Origin: Sphingomonas sp.
GTDB lineage: Bacteria; Pseudomonadota; Alphaproteobacteria; Sphingomonadales; Sphingomonadaceae
Length of the DNA: 46,365 nt
Assembly (NCBI GenBank): GCA_017418975.1
Contig: JAFOMG010000007.1
Coordinates: forward strand, 1-46,365
Direction: 5' to 3'
Shown here: piece by piece, positions 33,448 to 42,090 of the stretch
Layout of the letters: each line of letters opens with the position of its first letter
How positions within the stretch are numbered: position 1 is the stretch's first letter
Notes under the pieces: model-generated
The model's input: the letters and a program-made list of their open reading frames with translations, nothing else
Told to the model about the DNA's origin: nothing
The model's database searches: none
Translations under genes and position numbers: made by a program

Positions 33448-35136
33448 ATGATCCGCACCACCACGCCGCTGGCCCTTGCGCTGATGCTGGCGCTGCCCGC
33501 CCATGCCCAGAACGCGCCCGCTCCGGCGCCCGCCCCGGCCCCCAGCGCCGCCGAGCGCAATGCGATCGTCAATGCCGAGCTGCCCGCCGACCAGGCGGCG
33601 CTCAAGAGCCATGTCATGTTCCTCGCCTCGGACGCGCTGAAGGGCCGCGAGGCCGGCAGCCCCGAATTCGACATCGCCGCCCAGTATGTCGCGTCGCAAT
33701 TCTACGCGGCCGGGCTCAAGCCGGCGGGCGACGAGGGCGGCTATCTGCAGAAGGTGCCGCTGGTCAGCGCCAAGCTGGACGGCCCCGGCACGATGACGGT
33801 GACGGGCAAGGGCGGCACGCCGGTCGCGCTCGAATTCGGCAAGGATTTCGTTTCCTCGGCCAATCCCGAGACGCCCAGCTACAGCGTCACCGCGCCGGTG
33901 GTGTTCGTCGGCTATGGCATCGTCGGCCAGGGCCGGGACGACTATAAGGGCGTCGATGTGAAGGGCCGGATCGTCGCCTATTTCGGTGGCGCGCCCGAGA
34001 GCTTCCCCGGCGAGGTCGCCGCGCATTTCTCCAATCCGGCCGCCAAGGCCGAGATCGCGGCGAAGCACGGCGCGATCGCCACGATCACGATTGAATCGCC
34101 GCGCGTCGGCAAGGCGCCACCGTTCAGCCTCTATATCACCTACGCGTCGCGGTCGCGCTTCACCTGGGGCAATCCCGACGGCACCGGCCATATCGCCGCG
34201 CCGGGCACGCCCTCGGCCGGCACGGTCAGCCTGGTCGGCGCCGAGAAGCTGTTCGCCGGCGCCAGGCAGAAATGGGCCGATATCGCCAAGGCGGCCGCGG
34301 CGCCCGACGCGGTGTTCAAGGCGGAGGCGCTGCCGGTGACCGTCACCGTCGCCGCCAAGACCGCGCTCACGCCGGTGAAGAGCTACAATGTCGCCGGCAT
34401 GCTGCCGGGCAGCGACCCGGCGCTGTCGAAGGAAGTCGTGGTCCTTTCCGCGCATCTCGACCATATCGGGGTCGGCCGGCCCGACAAGACCGGCGACACG
34501 ATCAACAACGGCGCGCTGGACGACGCGGTCGGCATCGCCTCGCTGATCGAGGAGGCCAAGCGCTTCAAGACGGCGGGCACGAAGCCGCGCCGCTCGATCC
34601 TGTTCCTCGCCGTCACCGCCGAGGAGAAGGGGCTGGTCGGCTCGGACTATTTCGCCAACAACCCCACCGTGCCGCTGTCGAGCATCGTCGCCGACGTCAA
34701 TCTCGACATGCCGATCATCACCTACAAGTTCCAGGACATCGTGGTGTACGGCGCCGGCCATTCCACGCTGGGCCCGATCGTCGAGCGGGCGGGCAAGGCG
34801 ATCGGCGTGCCGCTGTCGGACGATCCGCTGCCCGGCGAGAACATCTTCGTGCGCTCGGATCACTATAATTTCGTCCGCAAGGGCGTGCCCTCGGTCTTTC
34901 TCTGGCCCGGTGCCGGCGGCCCGGGCCGTGCCGCGATCGACGATTTCATGAAGAACCATTATCACCGGCCCTCGGACGAGATCGGCCAGCTGCCGGCGAT
35001 CGACTGGGAATCGGGCGTGCGCTTCGTCGACGTGAACTATCGCATCGCCCGCGAGATCGCCGATGGCGAGCAGCGGCCGATGTGGAACAAGGGCGATTTC
35101 TTCGGCCTCACCTATAATGGCGCGGGGGCCAAGTGA
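33448..35136 (+). CDS. Secreted M28 family metallopeptidase, copy 1 of 3
   Basis: A 562-residue protein with signal peptide MIRTTTPLALALMLALPAHA and a short Pro-Ala linker. The M28 aminopeptidase fold is split by an inserted PA-like domain (about 125-290). All five zinc-ligand positions are visible: SAHLDHIG (near residue 336), NNGALDDAVG, TAEEKGLVG (catalytic and ligand glutamates), ADVNLDMP and RSDHYNFV. It probably releases N-terminal amino acids from peptides in the periplasm or outside. It is the first of three tandem paralogues joined by four-base or near overlaps. Confidence 0.92.
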   Translation: MIRTTTPLALALMLALPAHAQNAPAPAPAPAPSAAERNAIVNAELPADQAALKSHVMFLASDALKGREAGSPEFDIAAQYVASQFYAAGLKPAGDEGGYLQKVPLVSAKLDGPGTMTVTGKGGTPVALEFGKDFVSSANPETPSYSVTAPVVFVGYGIVGQGRDDYKGVDVKGRIVAYFGGAPESFPGEVAAHFSNPAAKAEIAAKHGAIATITIESPRVGKAPPFSLYITYASRSRFTWGNPDGTGHIAAPGTPSAGTVSLVGAEKLFAGARQKWADIAKAAAAPDAVFKAEALPVTVTVAAKTALTPVKSYNVAGMLPGSDPALSKEVVVLSAHLDHIGVGRPDKTGDTINNGALDDAVGIASLIEEAKRFKTAGTKPRRSILFLAVTAEEKGLVGSDYFANNPTVPLSSIVADVNLDMPIITYKFQDIVVYGAGHSTLGPIVERAGKAIGVPLSDDPLPGENIFVRSDHYNFVRKGVPSVFLWPGAGGPGRAAIDDFMKNHYHRPSDEIGQLPAIDWESGVRFVDVNYRIAREIADGEQRPMWNKGDFFGLTYNGAGAK

Positions 35137-35138
35137 GC

Positions 35139-36725
35139 ATGAAGCGCGCATTCCTCCTGGCCGCGACCCTGCTCGCGGCGGCGCCCGCCTTCGCCCAGGA
35201 TCTCGGCAAGGACGCGGCGGCGCTGAAGGCGCATGTCCAGTTCCTCGCCTCCGATGCGATGAAGGGCCGCGACACCGGCTCGCCCGAGCTGGCCATCGCC
35301 GAGCAATATGTCGCGGCACAGATGCTCGCGGCGGGGCTCAAGCCCGCGGGCGCGGGCGGCGGCTGGCTCCAGCCGGTGCCGCTGGTCGCCTATAAATCGG
35401 CCGATCATGGCACGCTGTCGCTCAACCGCGGCGGCGTCGAGACTGCGCTGGTCTGGGGCAAGGACTATGTCGCCCGCGCGGTGCCGTCGAACCCCAAGGT
35501 CGCGGTGTCGGGGCCGGTGGTCTTTGTCGGCTATGGCAGCGAGGCCGAGTATAAGGGCCTCAAGACCAAGGGCGCGATCGTCGCGGTGCTGCGCGATTCG
35601 CCGCACGACCTGCCGAGCGACATTCGCGCGCATTCCGGCCAGCCCGAGCAGCAGGCGGCGGTGGCCGCCCGCCACGGCGCCGTCGGCGTCATCCTGATCG
35701 AAGGCAATGCCCGCCACGCGATCTTTCCGTTCTCCGTCAGCGTCGGCTATGCGCAAAGCGAGGCGATGACCTGGGCCGGCTCCGAAGCCGGCGCCGGCGC
35801 ACCGCCCTTCGCCTATGTCGGCTTCGAAGGCGCCGCCAAGCTGTTCGCCGGTTCGAAGATCCAGTGGGAGGCCGTGCTCGCGGCCGACAAGGCGGACCGG
35901 AAACTGCCGACCGGCGCGCTGGACGTAACCGCCACCGGCACCGCCAACACCGCGATCCGCACGCTCACCAGCAACAATGTCGCCGGCGTGCTGCCGGGTA
36001 CCGACAAGGCGGGCGAATATGTTGTCCTCTCCGCCCATCTCGATCATGTCGGCGTGGGCAAGCCGGATGCGAAGGGCGACACCATCTATAACGGCGCGAT
36101 GGACAATGCCGTCGGCACCGCCGCGATGCTGGAGGTCGCCCGGCGCTTCCAGGCTTCGGGCAAGGCGCCGCGCCGCTCGATCCTGTTCGTCGCGGTGACG
36201 GCGGAGGAGAAGGGCCTGGTCGGCTCCGAATATTTCGCCGCCAACCCCACCGTGCCCAAGGGATCGATTGTCGCCGACGTCAATCTCGACATGCCGATCC
36301 TGACCTATGACTTTGTCGATCTGGTCGCCTATGGCGCGGATCGCAGCACCCTGGGCAAGCTGGTCGAGGCGGCCGCCGCGGCCGAGGGCGTCAAGCTCGT
36401 CCCCGATCCCACGCCCGAGGAAGCCTCGTTCGTCCGCTCGGATCACTACAGCTTCGTCAAGGCGGGCATCCCGGCGGTCTCGCTCGATCTCGGGCCCGGC
36501 GGCCCGGGCGCGGCGGCGACCAAGGAGTTCCTCGACAAGCATTATCACCAGCCTTCGGACGAAGTGGGGCTGATCGACTGGAAGCAGGGGTTGCGCTTCG
36601 TCAGCCTCAACTATGCGATCGCCCGCGCCATCGCCGATGCCGATCAGAAGCCGGTGTGGAACAAGGGCGATTTCTTCGGCACGCTCTACAAGGGGCCGAT
36701 GGCCCAGGGGTCTTCGGAAAAGTGA
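35139..36725 (+). CDS. Secreted M28 family metallopeptidase, copy 2 of 3
   Basis: A 528-residue paralogue of its neighbours, with signal peptide MKRAFLLAATLLAAAPAFA. It starts the mature part with LGKDAAALKAHVQFLASDAMKGRDTGS, almost the same as copy 3. Zinc-site motifs are SAHLDHVG, NGAMDNAVG, TAEEKGLVG, ADVNLDMP and RSDHYSFV, all intact. The ATG at 35139 is preferred; a GTG at 35133 overlapping the copy 1 stop (GTGA) is also possible and adds two residues. Its C-terminus WNKGDFFGTLYKG matches the ends of copies 1 and 3. Confidence 0.92.
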   Translation: MKRAFLLAATLLAAAPAFAQDLGKDAAALKAHVQFLASDAMKGRDTGSPELAIAEQYVAAQMLAAGLKPAGAGGGWLQPVPLVAYKSADHGTLSLNRGGVETALVWGKDYVARAVPSNPKVAVSGPVVFVGYGSEAEYKGLKTKGAIVAVLRDSPHDLPSDIRAHSGQPEQQAAVAARHGAVGVILIEGNARHAIFPFSVSVGYAQSEAMTWAGSEAGAGAPPFAYVGFEGAAKLFAGSKIQWEAVLAADKADRKLPTGALDVTATGTANTAIRTLTSNNVAGVLPGTDKAGEYVVLSAHLDHVGVGKPDAKGDTIYNGAMDNAVGTAAMLEVARRFQASGKAPRRSILFVAVTAEEKGLVGSEYFAANPTVPKGSIVADVNLDMPILTYDFVDLVAYGADRSTLGKLVEAAAAAEGVKLVPDPTPEEASFVRSDHYSFVKAGIPAVSLDLGPGGPGAAATKEFLDKHYHQPSDEVGLIDWKQGLRFVSLNYAIARAIADADQKPVWNKGDFFGTLYKGPMAQGSSEK

Positions 36726-38356
36726 TCTTCCAACGCTTCCTCCTGGCGGTGGCGGCGCTGTTCGCCGCGCCGCTCGCCCAGGCGCAGACCGCGCCGCAGG
36801 CCGGGGCCCCGCTTCCGCCCGACCAGGCGGCGCTGAAGGCGCATGTCCAGTTCCTTGCCGCCGATGTCCTGCGCGGGCGCGAGGCGGGAACGCGCGACTA
36901 TGACGTGGCGGCCGAATATGTGGCGGCGCAGATGCTCGCGATCGGCCTGGCGCCCGGCGCGGCGGGAAGCTGGTTCCAGCCGTTCAAGCTGGTCTCGTAC
37001 AAGCCGGCCGAAAAGGCGAAGTGGAGCCTGGTGCGCGGCGCGATGGAGATCCCGCTCCAGTTCGGCATCGACTATGTCAACACGCCGGCGCCGGCCACGC
37101 CCGATTTCAAGGCCGAAGGCGGCATCGTCTTCGCGGGCTATGGCATCGTCTATCCCGAGGGGCGGCGCGACGATTACAAGGGGCTCGACGTGAAGGGGAA
37201 GATCGTCGCGATCCTTCCCGGCGTGCCCCAGGGGCTGCCCAACGAAGTCGAGGCGCATTTCGGCGACGACGAGCAGAAGGCAGCGATCGCGCAGCAAAAG
37301 GGCGCGGTGGCGGTGATCGTGCTCGAATCGCTCGCCCAGCGCGAGCAGATCCCGTTCGAGGCGATCGTTCCCTATTATGATTATGGGCGCACCACCTGGG
37401 CCCGCCCCGACGGCACTGCCTTCGCGATCGCGGCGGGCGCACCGCCGGTTGGCTATGTCGGCCCGGCCGGCGCGGAGAAGCTGTTTCAGGGCGCGAAGAT
37501 CCGCTGGGCGGACGTGCTCGCCGCCCAGCGCCGGGGCTCGAGGATTCCCACCGGGACGCTGCTCGGCACGCTCCGGGTCGCGAGCAAGACCAAGCTGGTG
37601 ACGCAGGCGACGCGCAACGTGGTCGGGCTGATCCCGGGCGGCGATCCGGCGCTGAAGGCCGAATATGTCGTTCTCTCCGCCCATCTCGATCATGTCGGCA
37701 TGGGGGATGCGGTCAATGGCGACCGCATCTACAATGGCGCCATGGACAATGCGATCGGCGTCTCGACCATGCTCGAGGTCGCGCGCAAGTTCGTCGCCTC
37801 GGGCGAGAAGCCCCGGCGCTCGATGCTGTTCGTGGCATTGTCGGGGGAGGAGAAGGGCCTGCTCGGCTCGGACTATCTCGTCCATTATCCGCCGGTCCCG
37901 AAGGCGGAGCTGGTCGCCGACGTCAACATGGACATGCCGATCCTGACCTATCCGCTGGTCGATGTCGTCGCGCTGGGGGGCGAGCGCTCCAGCCTCGGCC
38001 CGGCGATCGCCGCGGCGGCCGCGACCGAGGGGCTGGCCGTCGTCCCCGATCCGAGCCCGGAGGAGATGTTCTTCGTCCGCTCGGATCACTACAGCTTCGT
38101 GAAGTCGGGCATTCCGGCGGTGTCGATCGATACCGGCCCGGGCGGGCAGGGCGCAGAGGCGCAGAAGAAGTTCCTCGCGGAGAATTATCACAAGCCCTCG
38201 GACCAGATCGACCTGCCGTTCGACTGGAATTCGGCCGCCAAATATATGCGGCTGAACTATGCCGTCGCCCGCGCGCTCACCGACGCGCCCGCGCGGCCGC
38301 GCTGGAACAAGGGCGATTTCTTCGGGGTCCAGTTCGGTGGATATGGCGCGCAGTGA
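36722..38356 (+). CDS. Secreted M28 family metallopeptidase, copy 3 of 3
   Basis: A 544-residue paralogue with signal peptide MIFQRFLLAVAALFAAPLAQA. Zinc-site motifs are intact: SAHLDHVGMG, NGAMDNAIG, SGEEKGLLG, ADVNMDMP and RSDHYSFV. The PA-like insert differs most from copies 1 and 2 (for example FEAIVPYYDYGRTTW), suggesting a changed substrate range. The GTG start overlaps the copy 2 stop (GTGA). The end WNKGDFFGVQFGG is shared. It is followed by a 36-base gap with a hairpin before the SDR gene. Confidence 0.92.
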   Translation: MIFQRFLLAVAALFAAPLAQAQTAPQAGAPLPPDQAALKAHVQFLAADVLRGREAGTRDYDVAAEYVAAQMLAIGLAPGAAGSWFQPFKLVSYKPAEKAKWSLVRGAMEIPLQFGIDYVNTPAPATPDFKAEGGIVFAGYGIVYPEGRRDDYKGLDVKGKIVAILPGVPQGLPNEVEAHFGDDEQKAAIAQQKGAVAVIVLESLAQREQIPFEAIVPYYDYGRTTWARPDGTAFAIAAGAPPVGYVGPAGAEKLFQGAKIRWADVLAAQRRGSRIPTGTLLGTLRVASKTKLVTQATRNVVGLIPGGDPALKAEYVVLSAHLDHVGMGDAVNGDRIYNGAMDNAIGVSTMLEVARKFVASGEKPRRSMLFVALSGEEKGLLGSDYLVHYPPVPKAELVADVNMDMPILTYPLVDVVALGGERSSLGPAIAAAAATEGLAVVPDPSPEEMFFVRSDHYSFVKSGIPAVSIDTGPGGQGAEAQKKFLAENYHKPSDQIDLPFDWNSAAKYMRLNYAVARALTDAPARPRWNKGDFFGVQFGGYGAQ

Positions 38357-38363
38357 TCCTTGC

Positions 38364-38386
38364 TCCCCTCCCCGGAAGGGAGGGGA
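38364..38386 (+). promoter_or_regulatory. Hairpin containing the Shine-Dalgarno of the SDR gene
   Basis: Perfect nine-base arms tcccctccc (38364-38372) and gggagggga (38378-38386) enclose a five-base loop. The right arm is the purine-rich ribosome-binding site (gggagggg) for the ATG at 38393. It may lower translation initiation, or end transcription from the M28 operon partially. No T-run follows. Confidence 0.55.
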
Positions 38387-38392
38387 AGCCAG

Positions 38393-39205
38393 ATGCGGCT
38401 GCTGATCTTCGGCCCCGGCTATGCCGCCACCCGCCTGATCGCCCGGCTCGCCGGCCGGGCGGAAATCGCCACCGTCACTCGCGAGAGCTTCGCTGGCCGC
38501 GCGGGCGACATCGCCCGCGCCACGCACATCCTCTCCACCGTTCCGCCGGGTGAGGAAGACCCCGTCCTCGCGACCTATGGCAGCCAGATCGCGGCCGCGG
38601 GCGCCTGGATCGGCTATCTTTCCTCGACCGGCGTCTATGGCGACACCGGCGGCGCCTGGGTCGACGAGACGGCGCCCATGGGCACCGGCCGCCGCACCGC
38701 GCGGGCACGGGCGGACGCGGCCTGGCTGGCGCTTGCCGGCGCGCATGTGTTCCGCCTGCCGGGCATCTATGGCCCCGGCCGCTCCCCGCTCGACCGCATC
38801 CGCGCCGGCACCGCGTCGCGGATCGACCTGCCCGGCCAGGTGTTCAGCCGCATCCATGTCGACGACCTGGTCGAGGGCGTGATCGCCGGCCTTGCCGGGC
38901 CGCCCGGTGCCTATAACCTGGCCGACGATCTCCCGGCCCCGCAGAGCGATGTCGTCGCCTATGGCTGCGCGCTGCTCGGGCTACCGGTTCCGCCGGCCGT
39001 CCCGCTGGAGGCGGCGGGGCTGAGTCCCCGGGCGCGCGCCTTTTATGCCGAGAATCGCCGCGTCGCGAACGGCAAGGCGAAGCGGGTGCTGGGCTGGCGC
39101 CCGCGCCATGCCGATTACCGGTTGGGCCTGCGCGCCCTCAGCGCCACCACCAGCCCGGCGAGCACCAGCCCCGCGCCGCCCTCCGCCAGCGCGGACCAGC
39201 GATAG
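38393..39205 (+). CDS. NAD(P)-dependent epimerase/SDR-like oxidoreductase
   Basis: A 270-residue Rossmann-fold protein of the extended SDR or YeeZ-like group. The nucleotide loop is LLIFGPGYAATRLIARL; further family-like stretches are YLSSTGVYGDTGGAWVDE, RLPGIYGPGRSPLDRI and RIHVDDLVEGVIAGL. The usual YxxxK catalytic pair is not clear (YGD/TGR), so it may be a non-canonical member; substrate unknown. The ATG follows ggaggggaagccag. The last 91 bases overlap the convergent EamA gene, giving a Ser/Pro/Ala-rich C-terminal tail that looks like an extension beyond the natural end near RPRHADYRLGLRAL. Confidence 0.85.
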   Translation: MRLLIFGPGYAATRLIARLAGRAEIATVTRESFAGRAGDIARATHILSTVPPGEEDPVLATYGSQIAAAGAWIGYLSSTGVYGDTGGAWVDETAPMGTGRRTARARADAAWLALAGAHVFRLPGIYGPGRSPLDRIRAGTASRIDLPGQVFSRIHVDDLVEGVIAGLAGPPGAYNLADDLPAPQSDVVAYGCALLGLPVPPAVPLEAAGLSPRARAFYAENRRVANGKAKRVLGWRPRHADYRLGLRALSATTSPASTSPAPPSASADQR

Positions 39206-40026
39206 CCTTCGAACAGCGTCGAGAAGAGCATCGCGATCACCGGGATCAGCACGCTGGTATAGGCCGCCTTGGCCGGGCCGATCGTGCGGATCAGCCGGAA
39301 ATAGATGCTGAAGGTCAGCGCCGATCCCAGCACGCCGAGATAGAGGATGCCGCCCGCATAACTGGGCCGGGGGTCGAATGCCGGCGGCCCGGCTGTGGCG
39401 AGCGCGAACAGCCCGTCGATTGCCGCTCCGCTCAGCATCGCCCAGCCGAGCATGGTCGCCATCGGATAGGCCTTGGCCGTATCGGTCGCCTGCATGATGT
39501 TGGCGATCGAGGCGCACAGCACGCCGGCCAGCGCGATGGCGATGCCGAGCAGCGCCTGGGCCGGCCCCACCGGGCTCAGCCGCGCTTCGTGCAGGAACAG
39601 CAGGGCGACGCCCGCCATCGCGATTCCCGAGCCGATGAGCAGCTGGCGCCCCATCTTCTGCCCCAGGAAGATCCGCGCCAGCACCGCATTGGGCACCAGC
39701 AGCAATGCATAGACCACCGCCACCACGCCCGAGGTGATGTGCTGTTCGGCGCGATAGACGAAGTTGAAGTTGAACACGAACTGCGCGAGCCCGAGCAGCA
39801 CCGCGAAGCGCACGCCCCGCGCATCGAGCCGCAGCCCGTCGCCGCGCAGCGCCGCCCAGGCGAGCATGGTCACCCCGGCCACCGCGAAGCGATAGGTGAC
39901 CGACCAGCTCGGCGGCACCACCGAGAGCTGGTCGCGGATCACGATCCAGGTCGATCCCCAGATCAGCGTGACGATCGCGAAGGGGACCAGGACGGAAAGC
40001 CGGGCGGATTGGGGGGAGGCGGCCAT
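39115..40026 (-). CDS. EamA/DMT family exporter
   Basis: A 303-residue protein of ten membrane spans, two EamA repeats (about 15-145 and 160-290). The start MAASPQSARLSVLVPFAIVTLIWGSTWIVIRDQL is typical of the drug/metabolite transporter superfamily. Its substrate is unknown, though its place after ltaE suggests amino acid export. The ATG is preceded by ggaggagctg, and that ribosome-binding site lies in the hairpin at 40031-40057. The 3' end overlaps the convergent SDR gene by 91 bases; its C-terminus (VVALRARRPNR) is normal in length. Confidence 0.9.
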   Translation of the reverse strand: MAASPQSARLSVLVPFAIVTLIWGSTWIVIRDQLSVVPPSWSVTYRFAVAGVTMLAWAALRGDGLRLDARGVRFAVLLGLAQFVFNFNFVYRAEQHITSGVVAVVYALLLVPNAVLARIFLGQKMGRQLLIGSGIAMAGVALLFLHEARLSPVGPAQALLGIAIALAGVLCASIANIMQATDTAKAYPMATMLGWAMLSGAAIDGLFALATAGPPAFDPRPSYAGGILYLGVLGSALTFSIYFRLIRTIGPAKAAYTSVLIPVIAMLFSTLFEGYRWSALAEGGAGLVLAGLVVALRARRPNR

Positions 40027-40030
40027 CAGC

Positions 40031-40057
40031 TCCTCCCCGGGCTCGTCTCGGGGAGGA
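40031..40057 (-). promoter_or_regulatory. Repeat hairpin containing the EamA Shine-Dalgarno
   Basis: Arms tcctcccc (40031-40038) and ggggagga (40050-40057) form an eight-base stem. On the minus strand the downstream arm ggggagga lies immediately before gctgATG of the EamA gene and is its ribosome-binding site. The 27 bases are nearly the reverse complement of 3870-3896 (shared core ccccgagac), so the family occurs at least twice. Possible translational control or 3' end stabilisation of ltaE. Confidence 0.55.
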
Positions 40058-40075
40058 TTTGGGGAGGGCTCATCC

Positions 40076-41077
40076 TCACAACCCCGCAATCGCGTCGGCC
40101 AGCGGCCGTATCGCTTCCTCGGCCTGGTCCCAGGAGATCACGAGCCGCGCCTCGCCTACGCCCCAGTCGTAGAAATCGAAGCCGAGCGCGCGCAGCCTCG
40201 CCGCTTCCTCGGCGCGCACCTTGAGGAACACTTCATTGGCCTCGACCGGATAGACCAGCCGCTCCCCCGCCGCCCGGGCGAGCAGCTGCGCGCCGGCATT
40301 GGCCGCGCGGGCGTTCTTCAGCCACAGGTCGTCCTCCAGCATGGCCAGGATCTGCGCGGCCAGATAGCGGCCCTTGGAGAAGAGCAGCCCCGCCCGCTTG
40401 CGGCGATAGAGCGTCGCCTCGGCCAGCTCCGGCCGGAAGAAGATCAGCGCCTCGGCGCTCATCCCGCCATTCTTGACGAAGCCGAAGCTCAGCGCGTCGA
40501 CGCCGGCGCGCCAGGTCACGTCGCCGGGATGACAGCCGAGATGCGCGACGGCATTGGCGAAGCGCGCCCCGTCCATGTGCAGCCCGAGCTTGCGTTCCCT
40601 TGCCAGCGCGCCGATCGCCGCCACTTCCTCGGGCGTATAGGCCAGGCCATATTCGGTCGCGTTGGTGATCGAGATCGCGTGCGGCTGCACCTGGTGCACG
40701 TCCGGACGGATCGGATCGATCACCGCGCGGATCGCCTCGGGCGTCAGCTTGGAGCCAGGGCCCTCGCCGGCCAGCAGCTTGGCGCCGTGCGTGTAGAATT
40801 CGGGCGCGCCGCACTCGTCGACATTGATATGCGCCTCGCGGTGGCAGACCACCCCGCCATAAGGCGGGCAGAGCGCCGCCAGGGCGAGGCTGTTCGCCGC
40901 GGTGCCGGTGGGCACCCACAGCGCGCGTACTTGCGTGCCGAACAGGTCCGAAAAGGCGCCGTCGAGCGCCTGCGACCATTGGTCGCCGTCATAGGCGGTG
41001 TCGAGCCGGTTCACGCTTCCCAGCGCGGCGAGCACCTGGGGGCAGACGGCGGCGGCGTTGTCGGAGAAGAAGCGCAT
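40076..41077 (-). CDS. ltaE: Low-specificity L-threonine aldolase
   Basis: A 333-residue PLP enzyme cleaving threonine or allo-threonine to glycine and acetaldehyde. It begins MRFFSDNAAAVCPQVLAAL. The aldolase motifs are WVPTGTAANSLAL, HREAHINVDECGAPEF and LHMDGARFANAVA (PLP aspartate). The Schiff-base lysine is in LSFGFVKNGGMSAEA, the SFGxxKNG form of the alphaproteobacterial group. It is probably cotranscribed with the EamA gene 49 bases downstream. Confidence 0.93.
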   Translation of the reverse strand: MRFFSDNAAAVCPQVLAALGSVNRLDTAYDGDQWSQALDGAFSDLFGTQVRALWVPTGTAANSLALAALCPPYGGVVCHREAHINVDECGAPEFYTHGAKLLAGEGPGSKLTPEAIRAVIDPIRPDVHQVQPHAISITNATEYGLAYTPEEVAAIGALARERKLGLHMDGARFANAVAHLGCHPGDVTWRAGVDALSFGFVKNGGMSAEALIFFRPELAEATLYRRKRAGLLFSKGRYLAAQILAMLEDDLWLKNARAANAGAQLLARAAGERLVYPVEANEVFLKVRAEEAARLRALGFDFYDWGVGEARLVISWDQAEEAIRPLADAIAGL

Positions 41078-41235
41078 GGGAGAGGTCCATGCTGGGGGTC
41101 CGCCGCAACGTCAACAACGGGATTGCAGGCGTCCTTGCGATTGACTTCCCCGATCCCGCATGCGAGCCGCGCCGCATATCGGCGGCCGGGAAGGCGGCTG
41201 AGATTCTTTCGGCACGATGCCAAGGGAGATCTCAG

Positions 41236-42021
41236 ATGCGCCGCTACCCAAGTTCCCCGTTTCTCGCCCATAATTCGGTCGGCCATGGCCCGCGGAAGGT
41301 CATCGTGCTGCACGACTGGCACGGGGATCGCACGACCTACGATCCCATATTGCCCTATCTCGACCGCGAAAGCTTCCAGTACGCCTTTGCCGATCTGCCC
41401 GGCTATGGCGCGTCTCGCGATCACCCCGTGCCCGCCGGCGTGGAGCAGCTGGCGCGCGCGATCCTCGCCCTAGGCGACGGGCTGGGCTGGCGGCGTTTCC
41501 ATCTTGTCGGGCACTCGCTGTCCGCGATGATCGCGCAATGCGCCGCCATGCTCGCGCCCGAGCGGGTCGCCAGCCTTGCCGCCGTCTGCCCGCTGCCGGC
41601 CAGCGGATCGCCCGCGGACGATGCCGCGCTGGCATTCTTTGCCGCGACCGCCGGCAACGACGATGCCTTTCGCCGGCTGATGCGATTCCTGTCAGGCCCG
41701 CTCGCGGACGGATGGATCGAGGCCAAGCGGAAGCGCAGCCGCGCGGCTTCGGGAGCGGAGGTCAAGATGGCCTATTTCGATCTGTTCCGAACCGATTTCT
41801 CCGCGAAGCTGGCAGGGGCGGCGACGCGGGCCAATCTGATCCTCGGCGATCGCGATCCCGGCCTGGATGCCGCGGCCATGGCGCCGTTGTTCGGGCGCTG
41901 GTACGCGGATCTCGCCGTGGAGACGGTGCGCAACTGCGGCCATTATCCGATGGAGGAGGCGCCGCCCGGTTTCGCGGCCATCCTCGAGCGGCTGCTGGCG
42001 CGGCAGGCAGTCGCGCCCTGA
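41236..42021 (+). CDS. Alpha/beta-fold hydrolase
   Basis: A 261-residue cytoplasmic hydrolase. The oxyanion region is VIVLHDWHGDRTTY, the nucleophile elbow is GHSLSAM (serine between H and L), the acid is likely the D of ILGDRDPGLD, and the histidine is in NCGHYPMEEAP. The overall form fits the epoxide-hydrolase/esterase superfamily (MhpC-like); the substrate is unknown. The ATG is preceded by aagggagatctcag. Its gene diverges from ltaE with 158 bases between and converges on pbp1A. Confidence 0.88.
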   Translation: MRRYPSSPFLAHNSVGHGPRKVIVLHDWHGDRTTYDPILPYLDRESFQYAFADLPGYGASRDHPVPAGVEQLARAILALGDGLGWRRFHLVGHSLSAMIAQCAAMLAPERVASLAAVCPLPASGSPADDAALAFFAATAGNDDAFRRLMRFLSGPLADGWIEAKRKRSRAASGAEVKMAYFDLFRTDFSAKLAGAATRANLILGDRDPGLDAAAMAPLFGRWYADLAVETVRNCGHYPMEEAPPGFAAILERLLARQAVAP

Positions 42022-42090
42022 TGCGCGCGGCGTCCCCGAAGATGCGTGGCCACGCGCGTCAGGGGGGCGGCGCGGACCGTCCCGTGCCGG

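Noticed and set aside
33328..35319. Minus-strand extension of the pepN frame across the M28 genes
   Set aside because: The extension lacks domain features and lies antisense to well-supported M28 genes; PepN begins at 33327 with its usual N-terminus and length.
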